A stretch of 64,000 bases of DNA, from the NCBI GenBank assembly GCA_033239125.1, contig BSWB01000001.1, positions 6,832,501 through 6,896,500 on the forward strand. Direction: 5' to 3'. The position numbers and the translations under genes are program-made. Numbering within the stretch: the first letter of the stretch is position 1; each line of letters begins with the position of its first letter. Positions 11,471-23,749 of the stretch are shown here, piece by piece. The stretch comes from Fagopyrum homotropicum (Eukaryota > Streptophyta > Magnoliopsida > Caryophyllales > Polygonaceae). Below the pieces are notes generated by a model, which was not told the origin of the DNA, did no database searches, and saw only the letters and a list, made by a program, of their open reading frames with translations.

Positions 11471-11786
11471 TGCATGTTGTACTACATCGATATTATAGAA
11501 CACGTGGAAAGCATACCTTTCATCCGAGTTATCAATGGGTCGAAGAGTCGTGCAATTCCGGAAAGAGTATTGAAACCAATTTACCGGTGAGTAATAGATG
11601 TATGGTACTATGGTTTGATCGCTATGGAAACAAAGCTATTCACCTTATTAATATGGTAAAACATAATATTTAATTAAACATGTCCTAAATATAACTCTCA
11701 TCATATCCGTTGCAATATTTAAATCGTGTGGTTTGGATTCATTCTCATTTCTTACCGTAACATTTGTTCTCACTCGATCATTTTCC

Positions 11787-11917
<131 letters not shown>

Positions 11918-12094
11918 CTATACACGGGCCGGGCCGGGTTGGTCCGCAGGCCAAAATGTTTACCCATACCCGTCCAACCAAAATACGGACCGGGCCAGAC
12001 CCGAACGGGTCAAACTAGTTGCCCAGCCCCGTGTTTTTTCCCAGGCAGGTGGGTGGGCTGAACGGGCCGGGCCCATATTTGTACAAGTCTACCG

Positions 12095-12938
12095 AAATTA
12101 GAATACTATTGAATCAATCAAAAGCCTTGTTTTTTTAGCGACTAAAATGAATTTTAGAGGGTTTTATTAACACATAAAAATAACTTAACCATTTCTAACT
12201 TATTTGCTTTCCCTTAACCATTTTCATTCTTTTCTCATTTCAACTCTAACCAAACGACCGTTATTAATAAAAAGAGAGTTGTGAGAATAATTTTTCAAAG
12301 TTGTTGTTATCAAATATTTTTATAATAAAATATTCACTCATTGGTATAAAAGGATGGTGAACATTTAGTAAGTCACAAAATTGAAAAAAAAAAATACTTT
12401 ATAAAATTAAGATTGTTTGATAGTTTTCTTAATAGATTTTTCGATGACTAGAAAGTTATTTTTTAGGATCGGAGGAAGTAATATTGTAAAAAGGTGAAAT
12501 ATATAAATTTATTATGTATTAACGTGGACTATGTAAACACTCAACATATTTTATCTATATACATTTATCAACTAACTGAAATTATTTGATTACATTCCAT
12601 ACAATAACTTTTATCAATTTTTTTAAGAAGCAAAGAAAATTTATGTTAATCTTTTAGCAGTGTAGATCATTAAACATTAAATTAAAAGCATAATATCAAG
12701 CTTTGTACTAAGAAGTTACATGGTAATTTTAGCTATTTTTATTCATAAACTTTTTTAAAGGGTATAATTATCTCCCGATTAAGGAGATAATGCATGGCGC
12801 CATTTTGGAGTGTACGCAAAGTGCATACCTTAGCTTTCAGTTGAATATACTGTCAGTAAAATAAATGAAACTTATCTTAATTGTTCGTCGGTTTCCATCT
12901 ATATCTTGAAAGAAAAGAATAATCGAATATATATTTGG
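12095..12938. other. Distal upstream region of SAHH-like copy 2
   Basis: No gene is seen. From about 12250 the sequence matches the upstream regions of copies 3 (34270-34669 plus 47875 onward) and 4 (59470 onward), with a well conserved stretch around GGAGATAATGCATGGCGCC (12782-12800). Copy 2 lacks about 35 bp near 12850 that copies 3 and 4 carry. Confidence 0.7.
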
Positions 12939-12985
12939 TTGGTTCACGTAAGCTAAACGACGTCCGCATCCTCAAGTTATAAATA
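12939..12985 (+). promoter_or_regulatory. Core promoter of SAHH-like copy 2
   Basis: TATAAATA at 12978-12985 lies 71 bp before the ATG and is followed by a C/A-rich leader. Two ACGT cores sit just upstream, CACGTA (12945-12950) and GACGTC (12959-12964), the type bound by plant bZIP factors. This block is conserved in all three copies with visible promoters, while the surrounding DNA carries indels. Confidence 0.7.
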
Positions 12986-13055
12986 CCATCCAATACAACC
13001 ATTCTTACTCACACTACTCACTTACAATCAACTACAAAACACAATCATATCGAAG

Positions 13056-14984
13056 ATGAGTGCTAGCTCAATAATCACAACAATCGTCGGAAAGATGATC
13101 CTTACAACTGAAAGGATGGCTTGCGGTCGGGAATACAAGGTGCGGGACATATCCCAAGCTGACTTCGGTCGGCTGCAGATCCAGCTCGCCGAGTTGGAGA
13201 TGCCGGGCCTCATGGCTTGTCGTTCGCAGTTCGGACCCTCGCAGCCTCTACGTGGCACTAAGATCACCGGCTGCCTCCACCTGACCGCCCCAGCAGCGGT
13301 GCTTGTGGAGACCCTCACAGCCCTCGGAGCCAGCGTGAGGTGGTGCTCCTCCGACGCATTCTCGACCGAGGACCACGTTGCTGCTGCCGTTGCCCGCGAT
13401 TCAGCTGCCGTCTTCGCATGGAAAGGTCAATCACCCCGTGTACGTACCTTTTTAATTAGTAAAAACTACTATTCTTCTTATTGTCAACTGGTTTTTTAAT
13501 TAGTATATACTACTCTTCTTACTGTCCATTGATTTATTAATTAGTATATACTACTTTTTCTACTATCAATTGATTTTTGAATTATTATATACTACTCATC
13601 TTATTGTCAATTGGTTTTAGATGGAATTGTCAATTGTCGATGTACGTGCGAATAGTTAATGCAAATGGTTTAAATATAGGAATACTGGTGGTCAGTGGAC
13701 AAGGCACTGGACTGGGGCCTACAAGGTGGACCCGACTTTCTGATTGATGACGCCGGAGATGCGACTCTCTTCATCCACGAGGGAGTGAGGGCGGAAGAGG
13801 AACCGCAGAGGTGCGAGAAGTTGCTAGCGGATCCACTACTACTAGAAGCGGTAAGAGCCTCCGTCAAGGCAAACCCAAGAAGGTTTAGTAAGACCAAAGA
13901 ACGAGTGGTTGGCGTATCGATTCAGACTAGTAGCGGTATTAGGAGGCTTCTACGGTTGCAGGATGATGGTACACTTTTGTTCCCTGCTATCAATGTCAGT
14001 GGTGCTGCCGCAGCCACTAGCCAGGTGTGTAAATGAAGCGCCCACTTCACCCTTTTTTTTGTACCCATAGCATAAACTCATTAAATATACCCATTAATAG
14101 AGTAACATTGGTAGTCGGTAAATATTAGAGGGGTCTACGAAACAAAAATTCATAAAAAAGAGTCTACCTCACCCAATTTTTTTCTAATGAAATTATTATA
14201 TACATACTAATTTTCTTAATTTGCTCATTGTGTCTAGCTTGATGACATCCATGGGGTGCATCAGTCGGCGCTAGACGGCCTCATGAGAGCCCTTGATCAT
14301 GTCACTCTTGTGGGTAAAGTCGCGGTGGTTGTTGGATATGGAAACGTCGGAAAGGGTTGTGCAATGGGTCTTAAGGGTTTTGGTGCTCGCGTAATTGTGG
14401 CCGAGTCCGACCCTTTGCGCGCCTTACAAGCAATCATGGACGGGTTCAGTGTCCGTAACTTTGAGAATGTTGTGTCGGAAGGCGACATTTTTATTACCGC
14501 TACTGGGAATAGAAACGTCGTGACGGTCCAACACATGCAGCGGATGAAGAACAATGCCGTTGTTGGAAACTTGGGCCAATTTGAGAACGAAATCGACTTT
14601 GAAGGGCTTAGGAACTTTCCGGGTATCAAGAGAACCACAATCAAGCCGCTTCTTGTTGATAGATTTGTGTTCCAAGAGTACTGTAACAAGAGCATCATCG
14701 TCCTTGTGGAGGGTAGGACGTTTAACTTTGCATCTGCACCTGGTCAGCCAAGCTTTGTAAGGTCTCTGTCCTTCACCACCCATGTGATGGCAATACTTGA
14801 GATTTTGGTCGAGAGAAAGTCTTGCAAGTATCAGAGGAAACTGTACTTGCTTCCTAGGCAATTGGATGAGAAAGTTGCAAGGTTGCACCTTGCCCAGCTC
14901 GGAGCCGAACTAACCCAACTCACTACTGAGCAAGCAACTTATGTCGTTTCCCCGGCCGCGGGTCTCTACAATCTCGACGGCTGA
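13056..14984 (+). CDS. SAHH-like protein, copy 2 (intact, three exons)
   Basis: True SAHH reversibly hydrolyses S-adenosylhomocysteine to adenosine and homocysteine using bound NAD. Exons are 13056-13439, 13680-14024 and 14238-14984, all splicing in phase 0 with GT-AG introns, giving 491 residues (plant SAHH is about 485). Seen: SQADFGRLQIQLAE near residue 33, ITGCLHLT at 70, DDAGDAT at 151 and the NAD motif GYGNVGKG near 276. Compared with the family, His is replaced by Gln in NLGQFENEID (residue 357) and PGQPSF (413), and Glu-Glu by Ile-Gln in VGVSIQTSSG (209-210). The Lys of the VTKSKFDN segment is absent, and the chain ends GLYNLDG without the Lys/Tyr tail. Codon 128 is CGT (Arg), which changes the exon side of the donor but leaves GTACGT. 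The start is the first ATG after the TATA box, with a 13-residue N-terminal extension. It is probably catalytically dead or altered and may still bind NAD. Confidence 0.85.
13451..13620 (+). repeat. Tandem repeat expansion in intron 1 of copy 2
   Basis: Four imperfect units of about 41-45 bases, built on TTAATTAGTATATACTACT and TTGTCAATTG, fill the intron. Copies 3 and 4 carry one unit. This makes intron 1 240 bp here against 78 bp in the others. Both splice sites are kept. Confidence 0.8.
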
Positions 14985-15033
14985 CCTAGTTCAGTACTGA
15001 AAAAGTAGATATATAAGGTCTAGCCATCCATGA

Positions 15034-15054
15034 GTCGTTCTAGACGTACGACTT
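15034..15054 (+). other. 3'-flank stem-loop of SAHH-like copy 2
   Basis: AGTCGT and ACGACT pair across a 9-base loop about 50 bases after the stop, followed by TTTTT. It is the counterpart of the hairpins after copies 1, 3 and 4. Confidence 0.5.
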
Positions 15055-15193
15055 TTTACCTTCTTTCTTTCTTTCCAATAAGAGCTAGGCTAATTGAGAG
15101 CCATCTACACATTCTAATAAGGATATATATGATGTGTGTAATCAACTTCAACTTTGGTTATAAATAATACCATCCATTTATCCAGTAATTCAT

Positions 15194-15219
15194 CTATATA
15201 TATATATATATATATATAT
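15194..15219. repeat. (TA)13 microsatellite
   Basis: A short TA run at the same place as the longer run after copy 1. Confidence 0.9.
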
Positions 15220-15337
15220 CGTACTCACCGAGAAAGGCGTCGACTACGAGTACCAGCAGGAGGATCTCAACAACAAGAGCGGCCTGTTGTTGAAGATCAA
15301 TCCGGTTCACAAGCAAATCCCGGTCCTGATCCACAAG
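15220..15337 (+). pseudogene. Tau-class GST fragment (unit 2)
   Basis: It encodes VLTEKGVDYEYQQEDLNNKS and KINPVHKQIPVLIHK, the N-terminal thioredoxin-like part of a tau GST. The fragment is fused after ATCCACAA directly to the copia RNase H fragment. Unit 1 keeps 285 bp between these points, so a deletion at the TCCACAA repeat removed them here. Confidence 0.75.
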
Positions 15338-16508
15338 TGCATACTTCTATATGTGGACTGAAAATGTGATTTCATGTAAATCTCTGCAACAGTCTATTGC
15401 TCCTTTGTCCTCTACAGAGGCGGAATATGCAGCTGCCACAAAGGCTGCAAAAAAAGTTGCTTGGTTGACATGCATCTTAGATGAGATGGACGGAAAAAAA
15501 AAATTATATGTCAGTATTGAACATGGATAGTCAAAGTGTTATATAGTTGTGTAAGGACCTAAAGAGAACCGAACATATCAATGTGAGATATCACTACATT
15601 AGAAAAATGGTGGAGGAATTTAATTTGGTTGTTAAAAAGATATTGGGTGAGGAAAACATCAGTTGATTTTGTAGGAGTTTACTTCACATACAAGGTGTGC
15701 ATTGATAAAACAAGTGCATTGATAAAACAAGTGCACTTGAGTTGATGACGGACGGTGAACTCATTCCTTTGGGATTCCATGAGAAAACAAAGAAACTGCA
15801 CATGTCTACTGATGATGATGATTATACTTTAAGATTATGAGGACATTTATAATGTATGTAATCCTATAAGTATAAGTCATATGTTAGTTGTGCATGATCC
15901 CTAGTTAATTGATAAGGTGCACAGGTGAAGGCGCTTAGTGGGTTCTAGCTATGACTCAAGCACACCAAGTTTTACTTGGGAGCCAGTCTATTGCCAACCT
16001 AGTAACAAACTATGAAGATGTCATTTTGGGCCTCTCTATACTGGCCCATATGTGTCACTCATATTCCTTGAGTTGTTTGACAACATTATGAGGACATTTA
16101 TAATGTATGTAATCCTATAAGTATAACCCATTGCTATATGAAGAATCTCAAAAAACACGACAAATTCAAGAAAAGGTTCAGAAGAGATAAAAGTTGTTAA
16201 CCCTAGGTTTTGGTGGTGCAGGAAGGCTTCCGACTACAAGAACTGGAAGATTGATTAACGCTTTGAGCAACAAGCATTGATAGCTAAAAGAGGAGGCCAA
16301 AGTCCTCTTACACTTCTTTCTTACCTTCATAATTTGTAGTGTTTGTGTTGTAATCGTGTTGATTCACTTTTCTATAGATCGTGCACCTTGTTAATCCGGA
16401 TCTTGATTCAGTTTTATAGTAGAATCACATGTGGGACGAGTCTCACCCTCTTGAAACTTAGGGAACTAGAGGAAGTCGAACACCATCAACAAACAACGTG
16501 TTGATATG
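15338..16508 (+). pseudogene. Ty1/copia RNase H end and probable LTR remnant (unit 2)
   Basis: The translation ENVISCKSLQQSIAPLSSTE followed by AEYAAATKAAKKVAWLTCIL is the copia RNase H C-terminal signature. HYIRKMVEEFNLVVKKILG follows near 15590, and stops occur after that. The stretch from about 15880 to 16508 is non-coding and matches about 4440-5117 of unit 1. No solo LTR interrupts this copy. Confidence 0.75.
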
Positions 16509-16619
16509 TATCAGGTGAACCTGAAACTGAATCCGAACCAATTTGTCAGTTTAATCCAAACCCAGTTGCTTAACTAACTTGAACTTCCGCAAGTTGCTAG
16601 ACTAGTTAAACCCACAAGC

Positions 16620-16869
16620 AAACACACCTTACCTGTCAAAACGCTACCTAACTCTAGCCGAAAAAACTTGATTTCAATAACAGTTGTGACCCCTAAATTG
16701 CCTAAACTCAACATATTGGACCCAAAATGATGATCCTATTAAGAAAACACACCTTACCTGTCAAAATGCTACCTAACTCGAGCCGAAAAAACTTGAGTTC
16801 AATAAGAGTTGTGACCCCTAAATTGCCTAAACTCAACCTATTGGACCCAAAATGATGATCCTATTAAGA
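16620..16869. repeat. 125-bp tandem duplication in the WD40 downstream flank
   Basis: Two adjacent units (16620-16744 and 16745-16869) differ by only a few bases. Units 1, 3 and 4 have one copy at the same site, so this duplication arose in unit 2. Confidence 0.85.
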
Positions 16870-17037
16870 AAAACAAAGGCCAAGGCACAAAAGAGCACAA
16901 GATTACAAACCATCACCTGCAGAAAGATAGAACAGACACAATTCTATTTCCCTTAGAAAGTAGTTTGCTAGAGAAGTTCCTCAACATAATTTTATATGAT
17001 GATGATGATATAGGGGAAATTCATGGTAGCTCCCTTC

Positions 17038-19876
17038 TGTAACACCCCAAAATCCGCGGGACTCGGGATGCTACGGGCGGAGACCTCACAATGGGTCCCG
17101 ACCCTTAGCCTGACAACAATTTCACCGGATCTTGCAACAAGGCACAAATAAAGGCCAAAACCGAAATATATTTTTATGAAATGTTATGAAACCCGAAAAT
17201 AAAAGAAAGGAAAGACTTCAGCCGTCCTTACAACAACATCAACATAATATACAATAACAACAACACAAGGACTCCAAAACCCAAAACAACCTAAGATGTA
17301 CGGAACCTCGGCTGCCCACTCCTCCGGATCACTCGGCCACATCCTAACCTGCACATCAAGTACAACAATCGGTATAAAACCGTTAGCTCACATTCTAGGC
17401 ATTATAAGAAGAATATGGCACAAACACACATAGGAATACAAACACACAACATGCTCATAAACATACACATCCGTTACTTATTATCTTTTTAGGTTATTCC
17501 ATATCTAATTCATTCGTTCAAGTGTGACACGAGAGTCTTATAACTCTCGCCTTTGTCCCCGTGTAACCAACAGGAGTGTGGCGCCCAACCCGTATACCCT
17601 GAGGGAGTGATAAAGAAGCCCGTCCGTATACCGTGTATGGCCTGGTCGCAGAGATCCCCCCAGTCTCCCTCGGGAAACTGAGCGGTGATGTCACCGCCCG
17701 ATAATAATAATAGTAGTAATGATGGGCCAATAATATATATAGTCAAGTAGATCCTAATCCGTTTTCATGCTCAAATACGATAAACACACACCACCATAAT
17801 ATATCCAAATAAGGCATAAAAGCGGCTAAGTAAGTCTGAGGACTTACCTCGTCTTAAAGCTACCCGAAATCGATAATACTCTCCGAAGGAATATAACCAA
17901 AGCCTGTTCAAGACAAGGCATGATAATCAACAACTATTCATGAAAGCTAGAAGTCCTTAGACTTCTAGTACTATATACTCTTATTAGGTCATACTCTCTC
18001 ATAATCTAGGATACGCTCCTAGCCCTCATAAACTCACGAGATCTCAACTATAACCACATCCTAGATACTTCCAACGTAACTCCACAATCTCAACAAACAC
18101 ATACTCACAACCTCAACAACGCTCACATGATAACATACACACCTCAATCCTTAGAACGTTCAAACCATCCTCAAATCATCACCTAAAGTTTCAAACCACT
18201 ACTTGGCATTAACTCTAAGTTATGCTAGATCCAAGCTAGCATGATTCTACCACTAAACATAGCTAGAACGAGAAAGGTACTCACACGAGGTCAAAGGCGG
18301 AAAACGGTCAACGGATGTCGAGTATGGATTCGTTGGGCCTTCTATGGGGCGCTCCCGAACCTAAAATAAAACTAATCAAATTTAGCTCATACGCTAAATT
18401 TGAACGGAATATATAATATGTATAAGTCTAAGGAAAATTCGGTTTTCAAAAGCCATTGTTAAAACTCGTTAAACCTTTTTCCGGACAATTATTCAATAAG
18501 GAAATTTGCTCAAAAAGCCGCAATTAAATCTTTGGGGTCATAACCCGAAATTAAATCAACAAGGCATAATATATAGTATACATAAAGATTAGAATATCCC
18601 CATAATTAAATCCCAATGTTAAAAACTACTAACTCATTTTCCGGGGCAAATATACAATTGCAGAAATATGGGTCTTTTCTGTAATTAATAGTATGGCCAA
18701 AACTGTAATTATATGAATTAGCAGAGGCATAATGCAAAAGTTCAAAACGTTGGGCCATTAACTCAAAATATTAATATGGGTAAAAAGCTGCAATATCATG
18801 GAAGCATGGGTTCAAAATTTAAAAAGGAAATTTTAGGGTTCTTTTAACCCCATCGAACAAATGCGGAAGAGGAGCAAACTGTGCAGGGCTCCGGCGGCAG
18901 CAGGGCAGAGGACAGACCTCTCCGGCGACGACTCCAGGCTCCGACGCTTAGGGAGGACGGCAACATTGTGCCCAGAGACGACGACTGTGCTGGCTGCAGG
19001 GTGCTTGTGTCTCTCCTCCGGTAGTTGACGGGGGTTCCGGCTCGACAGAATAGGGGAGAAAGGAGGAGAGGCGGGGGCTCAGATCTGCTATGCTGGAGTT
19101 CCAGCTGGCTGGGCGAGGCAGGGGCCCTCTCCGGTGGTTTAATTTTGTGTGGCTTCCTGTTGTGGCTCCGATGCCTGGCGCCGCAGAGGTCGAGAGAAGA
19201 GGATGGAGATGGAGAGATTGAATGTTGCTGCTTCCTGCGTGATAGAAGATGGGTCGAAGATGATGTTGAAGGGAGAAGGAAAAAGGGGAGATGGATGGCA
19301 TAGAGAGACCAGGAGAGTAACAGAGAAAGAGGTCTTCGGTGTAGACGAGGGGAAGGGCGAGGGGTCGAGTAGGTGTGCTCAGGGGTCGGGCTAGCTAGGG
19401 CTGCAATCTGCAAGGTAGGGGTCAGAAAACAGAAACCAAGCAGGTCCTCTTTCACTTCGGAAGAAAGGAGGGAAAGAAAGGATAAAGAGAAAGTAAAGAA
19501 AAAATTAAATAAATTAAAAGGAAAATGGTGTAAAAGATAAACTCGATCAAAAGTCGGAACGGGATTATCGGATCGGAGAATTTTTCCGAACTTTCCTCGT
19601 AAAATAAAATACGGGAAAAATATGTGGATCGAATATATATAAATTAACTCGCGCAAAACACCTTAAAAGACAAAAACCATTCCCGCAATTTATTTTTCAA
19701 GATTATATGATAGTTTAAACGTGGGTAATAAAATATATCGGTGTATGTATACATATATACCCATAGAATTTAATTTACGACGTAAAATACTCGTAAAAAA
19801 TATATAAGCTATTAAAATATCGATAAAAGTAGGAGAAATAAATATCGAATATGCGCCTAATAAATGGGGCGTTACA
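17038..19876 (-). mobile_element. Solo LTR 3 of a Ty3/gypsy (Tekay/Del-like) element
   Basis: The 2,839-bp insertion begins TGTAACACCCC and ends GGGGCGTTACA, with 5-bp duplications CCTTC at 17033-17037 and 19877-19881. The empty site CTCCCTTCTGCATT is present at 51915-51928. It aligns closely with solo LTR 2, and the GC-rich module at about 18850-19420 again shows open frames on both strands without a recognisable protein. Confidence 0.85.
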
Positions 19877-21516
19877 CCTTCTGCATTATAGCCTTCTGTA
19901 CATCTCCCTCCTTTAATGAAACACCCAAGCAGCAATTTCAGAAATGTAACAAGGTCGATGTTTTACAGACCAACTTCAGTTCTTTCGTTTACATAAGTCC
20001 ACAAACACAAAGGGCTTAGTTGATGCACCTAAAATTCCTACCATGTGTTCTGGATTTCGGATTGGATAGAACAAATTACCTTAGATGAATGAATCCAAGT
20101 ATGTATAGTTCCTACGGCGTCTATACTCCAACAGGCTCCCATATGTACGGTCCCATGCTCCTATAAAGAGAGTTTTTGTGTCGGGACTAAATGATATTCC
20201 TGATATCTCACTGAAGAAGTCAATCTCTTGCTCGGACTTGTAACCAATTTTTGCATCGTATATGTGAACAAAGTCAGCTGGCTCTGACATGGCCATGTGA
20301 CGTCCATCATATGAGTATCTAATGGACCGGATAGCTCCAAGATTACCCTTCACCACAGCTACAAATTTCGAAGGGTTCCTTAAGTCCCAATTCCGGTATG
20401 TTTTATCTTGATTGCCATTAGCTACGATGATGCCATCAGGATGCCAGGCGGAGGCAAAAGAGTAGTCCAAATGTCCACAAAGCGTCATATTCGTCTGCAT
20501 GTGTCAGTTAATATTCGGGTAAGAGCTTTTCACTTGGTGCTTTTCATTATCAATTGAGACCTTACCAACTGTGTTATTAACATTTAAGTGGAAATTACCT
20601 TTCCATCTCTGGAGTCCACCAACAATCCATCTCGGTTGTCTCCAACAATCGCAAGAAGCTTTCCATCAGGACTCAAAGATGTGTGCTGCAAACGAATTAC
20701 AAGGGAGGATTTCTAATCAGCTGAATTTCAATACATAATTTTGCAACTTGAACCACAAGTGAAATGTGCATATGAATGGTTAGAAAGCTCTAGTGACTAC
20801 AAATGTGGATACCATGTATTGTTAAACTTGTGAGTATTCACTTTCAAAGTAAACAGATAACTCCTGTCAAATTGCATCCGAGAATAAATGCCTCAACACA
20901 TTAATTTCAAAAATCCGGCAACACTTAAATTAAAATCCCTAAGGAGGGTAGAAGAAAACTTAGAAAAAGAAGAGCTAGAAGATAAATAATCTCATACAGA
21001 AACGACGAACCACAGGCAATAACTGGCATAGAATAGTCAATATATGACGGACAAATGATGGAACAATGGAAGATCATCCCAATATGAAAAAAGAGAAGAA
21101 AAACAACATACATTGATTGGCCAAGGAAATTGAAATTGCTTAGTGAGCTGGAACTTCTCCATATCGAAGTTTCTAACACTACAATCATTATTTGAGGCAG
21201 TAAAGTGGGTGGCACCACTGCAGAAGAAAAAAAACAGAAGAATATAGGTAAGACAATAATTACACAAATAGAGTTTAACAGTCCCAATAAAACAGTTTGA
21301 TATCTATTTGGGAGCATCATAAATCTCAACTTCATTGGTGATAGCATTTTCATCATAGGTGGTCCTGGTACAGAAGCTCACTCCACGTCTTCTCAGCCTC
21401 TGCATATTTGTGACAAGTGCAAAATATTAGCAAATAAATTTCACATCTTGACCAGAAAACAATTCTAATGTGCTTCCAGCCAGCCACACCAGTTTAATAC
21501 AAAAAAAATGTATATT

Positions 21517-22818
21517 TGACTGGAGGTATTTCTATGGTCGTCTATACCCAATCAAAAGTAAATCCCGACTTAGCACTAAGAACAAGTATAGTGGATAAGT
21601 AAGGGTCGAACCCAAGAGAGTTAAGTTGTTTTAGATGCAATTATCGATTATAGTAACGAGTAACAAAGGGGGGGGATTTTGGTTGAAGTGATGCACACAA
21701 AAATTTAAGAAAACGATTAACGCGACAAGTAAGACAATGATGGTTGAATCTACATTAGGTTGATTCTAAACATGCAATTGCTACTTTGGCGAGTTCCTTT
21801 TACAAGTTTTTAAGTAATATTCCGTCTCGATCATATATATGTGTTGAGCCAACCGGCATCAACACAACTTAACAGGCTTGTGTTCCGTAAACCTACAAGA
21901 GCAAATAACAAGTTAGTTTTCAAACAAAGACTAAGGGATATAAAGAGAAGATTAAAACCGTTAAACTTATCTTTATATTTGTGTTCCTTTTCTTTAAGTA
22001 ATTACAACCCGTTATTACTTAAAGTTACTACTAGATTAAAGACCCGAACCCGGAACCTATTAATCCTAGTTCTTTGCATGCACTTTAAAACCTAAGGTGA
22101 TCAATCTCAAGCAATAGTAAACATGCATTTAAACAATGGAGATCAAGGAAATACAAAGCATTACTAAATAAAAACTTATATTAAAAAGAACTTACAACCA
22201 AAGTAACAACGCAGCTTCAAACCAACCCAATGTAACAAGGGAGTTAGCAACTCATTACAATGGAAAACTTAATTCTAAAATGGATTTTTGTATGGAAAAA
22301 CATGGATGATTCTAGCAATCAGCCAAGGACTATTTATACTACAAAAGACACTAATAAGAAAATAAATAGTCGGCCTTAAACAGTCACCTTTAATGCCACA
22401 AAGGTGGTGTAAAAAGCCGGAGTAAAGCTTTTGGCGTTAACCCGCAGGGGCAGCCTTCAGGGACCGCAGGGGCGGTTTAGGCAGAATCGGTTGATCTTCT
22501 TCAAGGCCACAGGGGCGGCTAAGCCTTCAGGGACCACAGGAGCGGTGACACACTTCATAGCAGGCGCTGACGAAGGCGCAGGGAGCGCTCCGGTGGAAGG
22601 CGTCACCCGCATGGGCGGGGACAAGGGCCCGTTGGGGCGGTGATGCAACAGAAGCTTTGCTTCGTGAACGATCTTCACTCCTAAGTGCTTATAACTCCTT
22701 CCTTAGCTTCTTTTAGTCTTCTTCTTCTGGACCAAGGAGTTAGTAGCATAAACCGACACAAATGCAATAAAAAGACTCTAAAAACTATCCTAAATGATAG
22801 TGATTTCATCACCTATCA
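21517..22818 (-). repeat. 3' LTR of the gag-only Athila-like element
   Basis: The plus-strand ends are TGACTGGAGG and CACCTATCA. At 1,302 bp it is about 216 bp shorter than its partner. The missing part lies in the GC-rich repeat array around 22520, as expected from recombination between repeats. Confidence 0.85.
22440..22640. repeat. CCGCAGGGGCGG-type repeats in the 3' LTR
   Basis: Words such as ACCGCAGGGGCGG and CCACAGGGGCGG recur within this stretch. The arms CCGC and GCGG are mutually complementary. The same words fill the other LTR and the internal leader. Confidence 0.75.
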
Positions 22819-22831
22819 AACTCCCCCATGC
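22819..22831 (-). other. Polypurine tract
   Basis: On the minus strand the bases just before the 3' LTR read GCATGGGGGAGTT, a typical plus-strand priming site for Ty3/gypsy reverse transcription. Confidence 0.7.
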
Positions 22832-23749
22832 TTAGACCTTTTACTCGTCCCGAGTAAAACAAATGACAACAACTAGACTCAAGGCCTCAGGAAACATGGG
22901 TAAGCGGAAAAGACAATGAAAACAAAACAAAAGAAAAGCCAAGAAAGAAAGAAGGAAAAGAGAGGAAATGTGAGAAAAAGAAATACTACATCCTTATCGC
23001 TCCAAGAGTGACCTACCCGGACAACCTCCTTATGACTCCCCTTCTTATGTCGCCAAACGCCGGAAGGGAAACCTACACTCGGTGTCGCTCATTTTGCCAA
23101 AGCGCCCTTTCGGGTTTTCACCTTGCCACTCTTCTTCTTTTGATGATCTCACTTTTAACTCACTTCCCTCAAGCCCAATTTTGCACCAACCTAAGGTTGG
23201 TTGGACTACCTTCTTTTTAACTAAACCGCCCTTTCGGGTTTTCGGTTTATCCAAGGAGTTTCATGCCTTTTTTCATTTCTTTGGATTTTTCTCTTCTTTT
23301 TTTTACTGAATGTCAAACATACTTAAATGCAAAACAAACTCAAAAACAACTTAATGAAACTGTACATGCAATGATATGTCCCTCCCCCATACTTGAAGTA
23401 CACTTTACCCTCAAAGTGGAAATGAAGCAAAGATAAATGTGAGGAAAGGGAAGAGAAATGTACCCCTCAGTGGGATGGTCCTGATGGACCACCTGGACCC
23501 TCCTCCGGTGGGTATGGAAAATGGCGGAAGAAATGCTCCTGCCGGCGGTAGATGTCCTCAATGCGGCTCTGTCGGGCCTCCATCCGGCGCCCGAAAGAGG
23601 TCTCAAAACTGGCTTGCCAAGCCAGCTGTTGAGCCTCAAGGTGCTGTTGCTGGGCAGCCTGCCAAGCCTCCTACCACTGGTCGAGGTGGGAGGTCATAGA
23701 GGCAGCAAAGCTCGTCTGCCCAGCTCTCCTGCTGCTCCAGCATGGTCCT

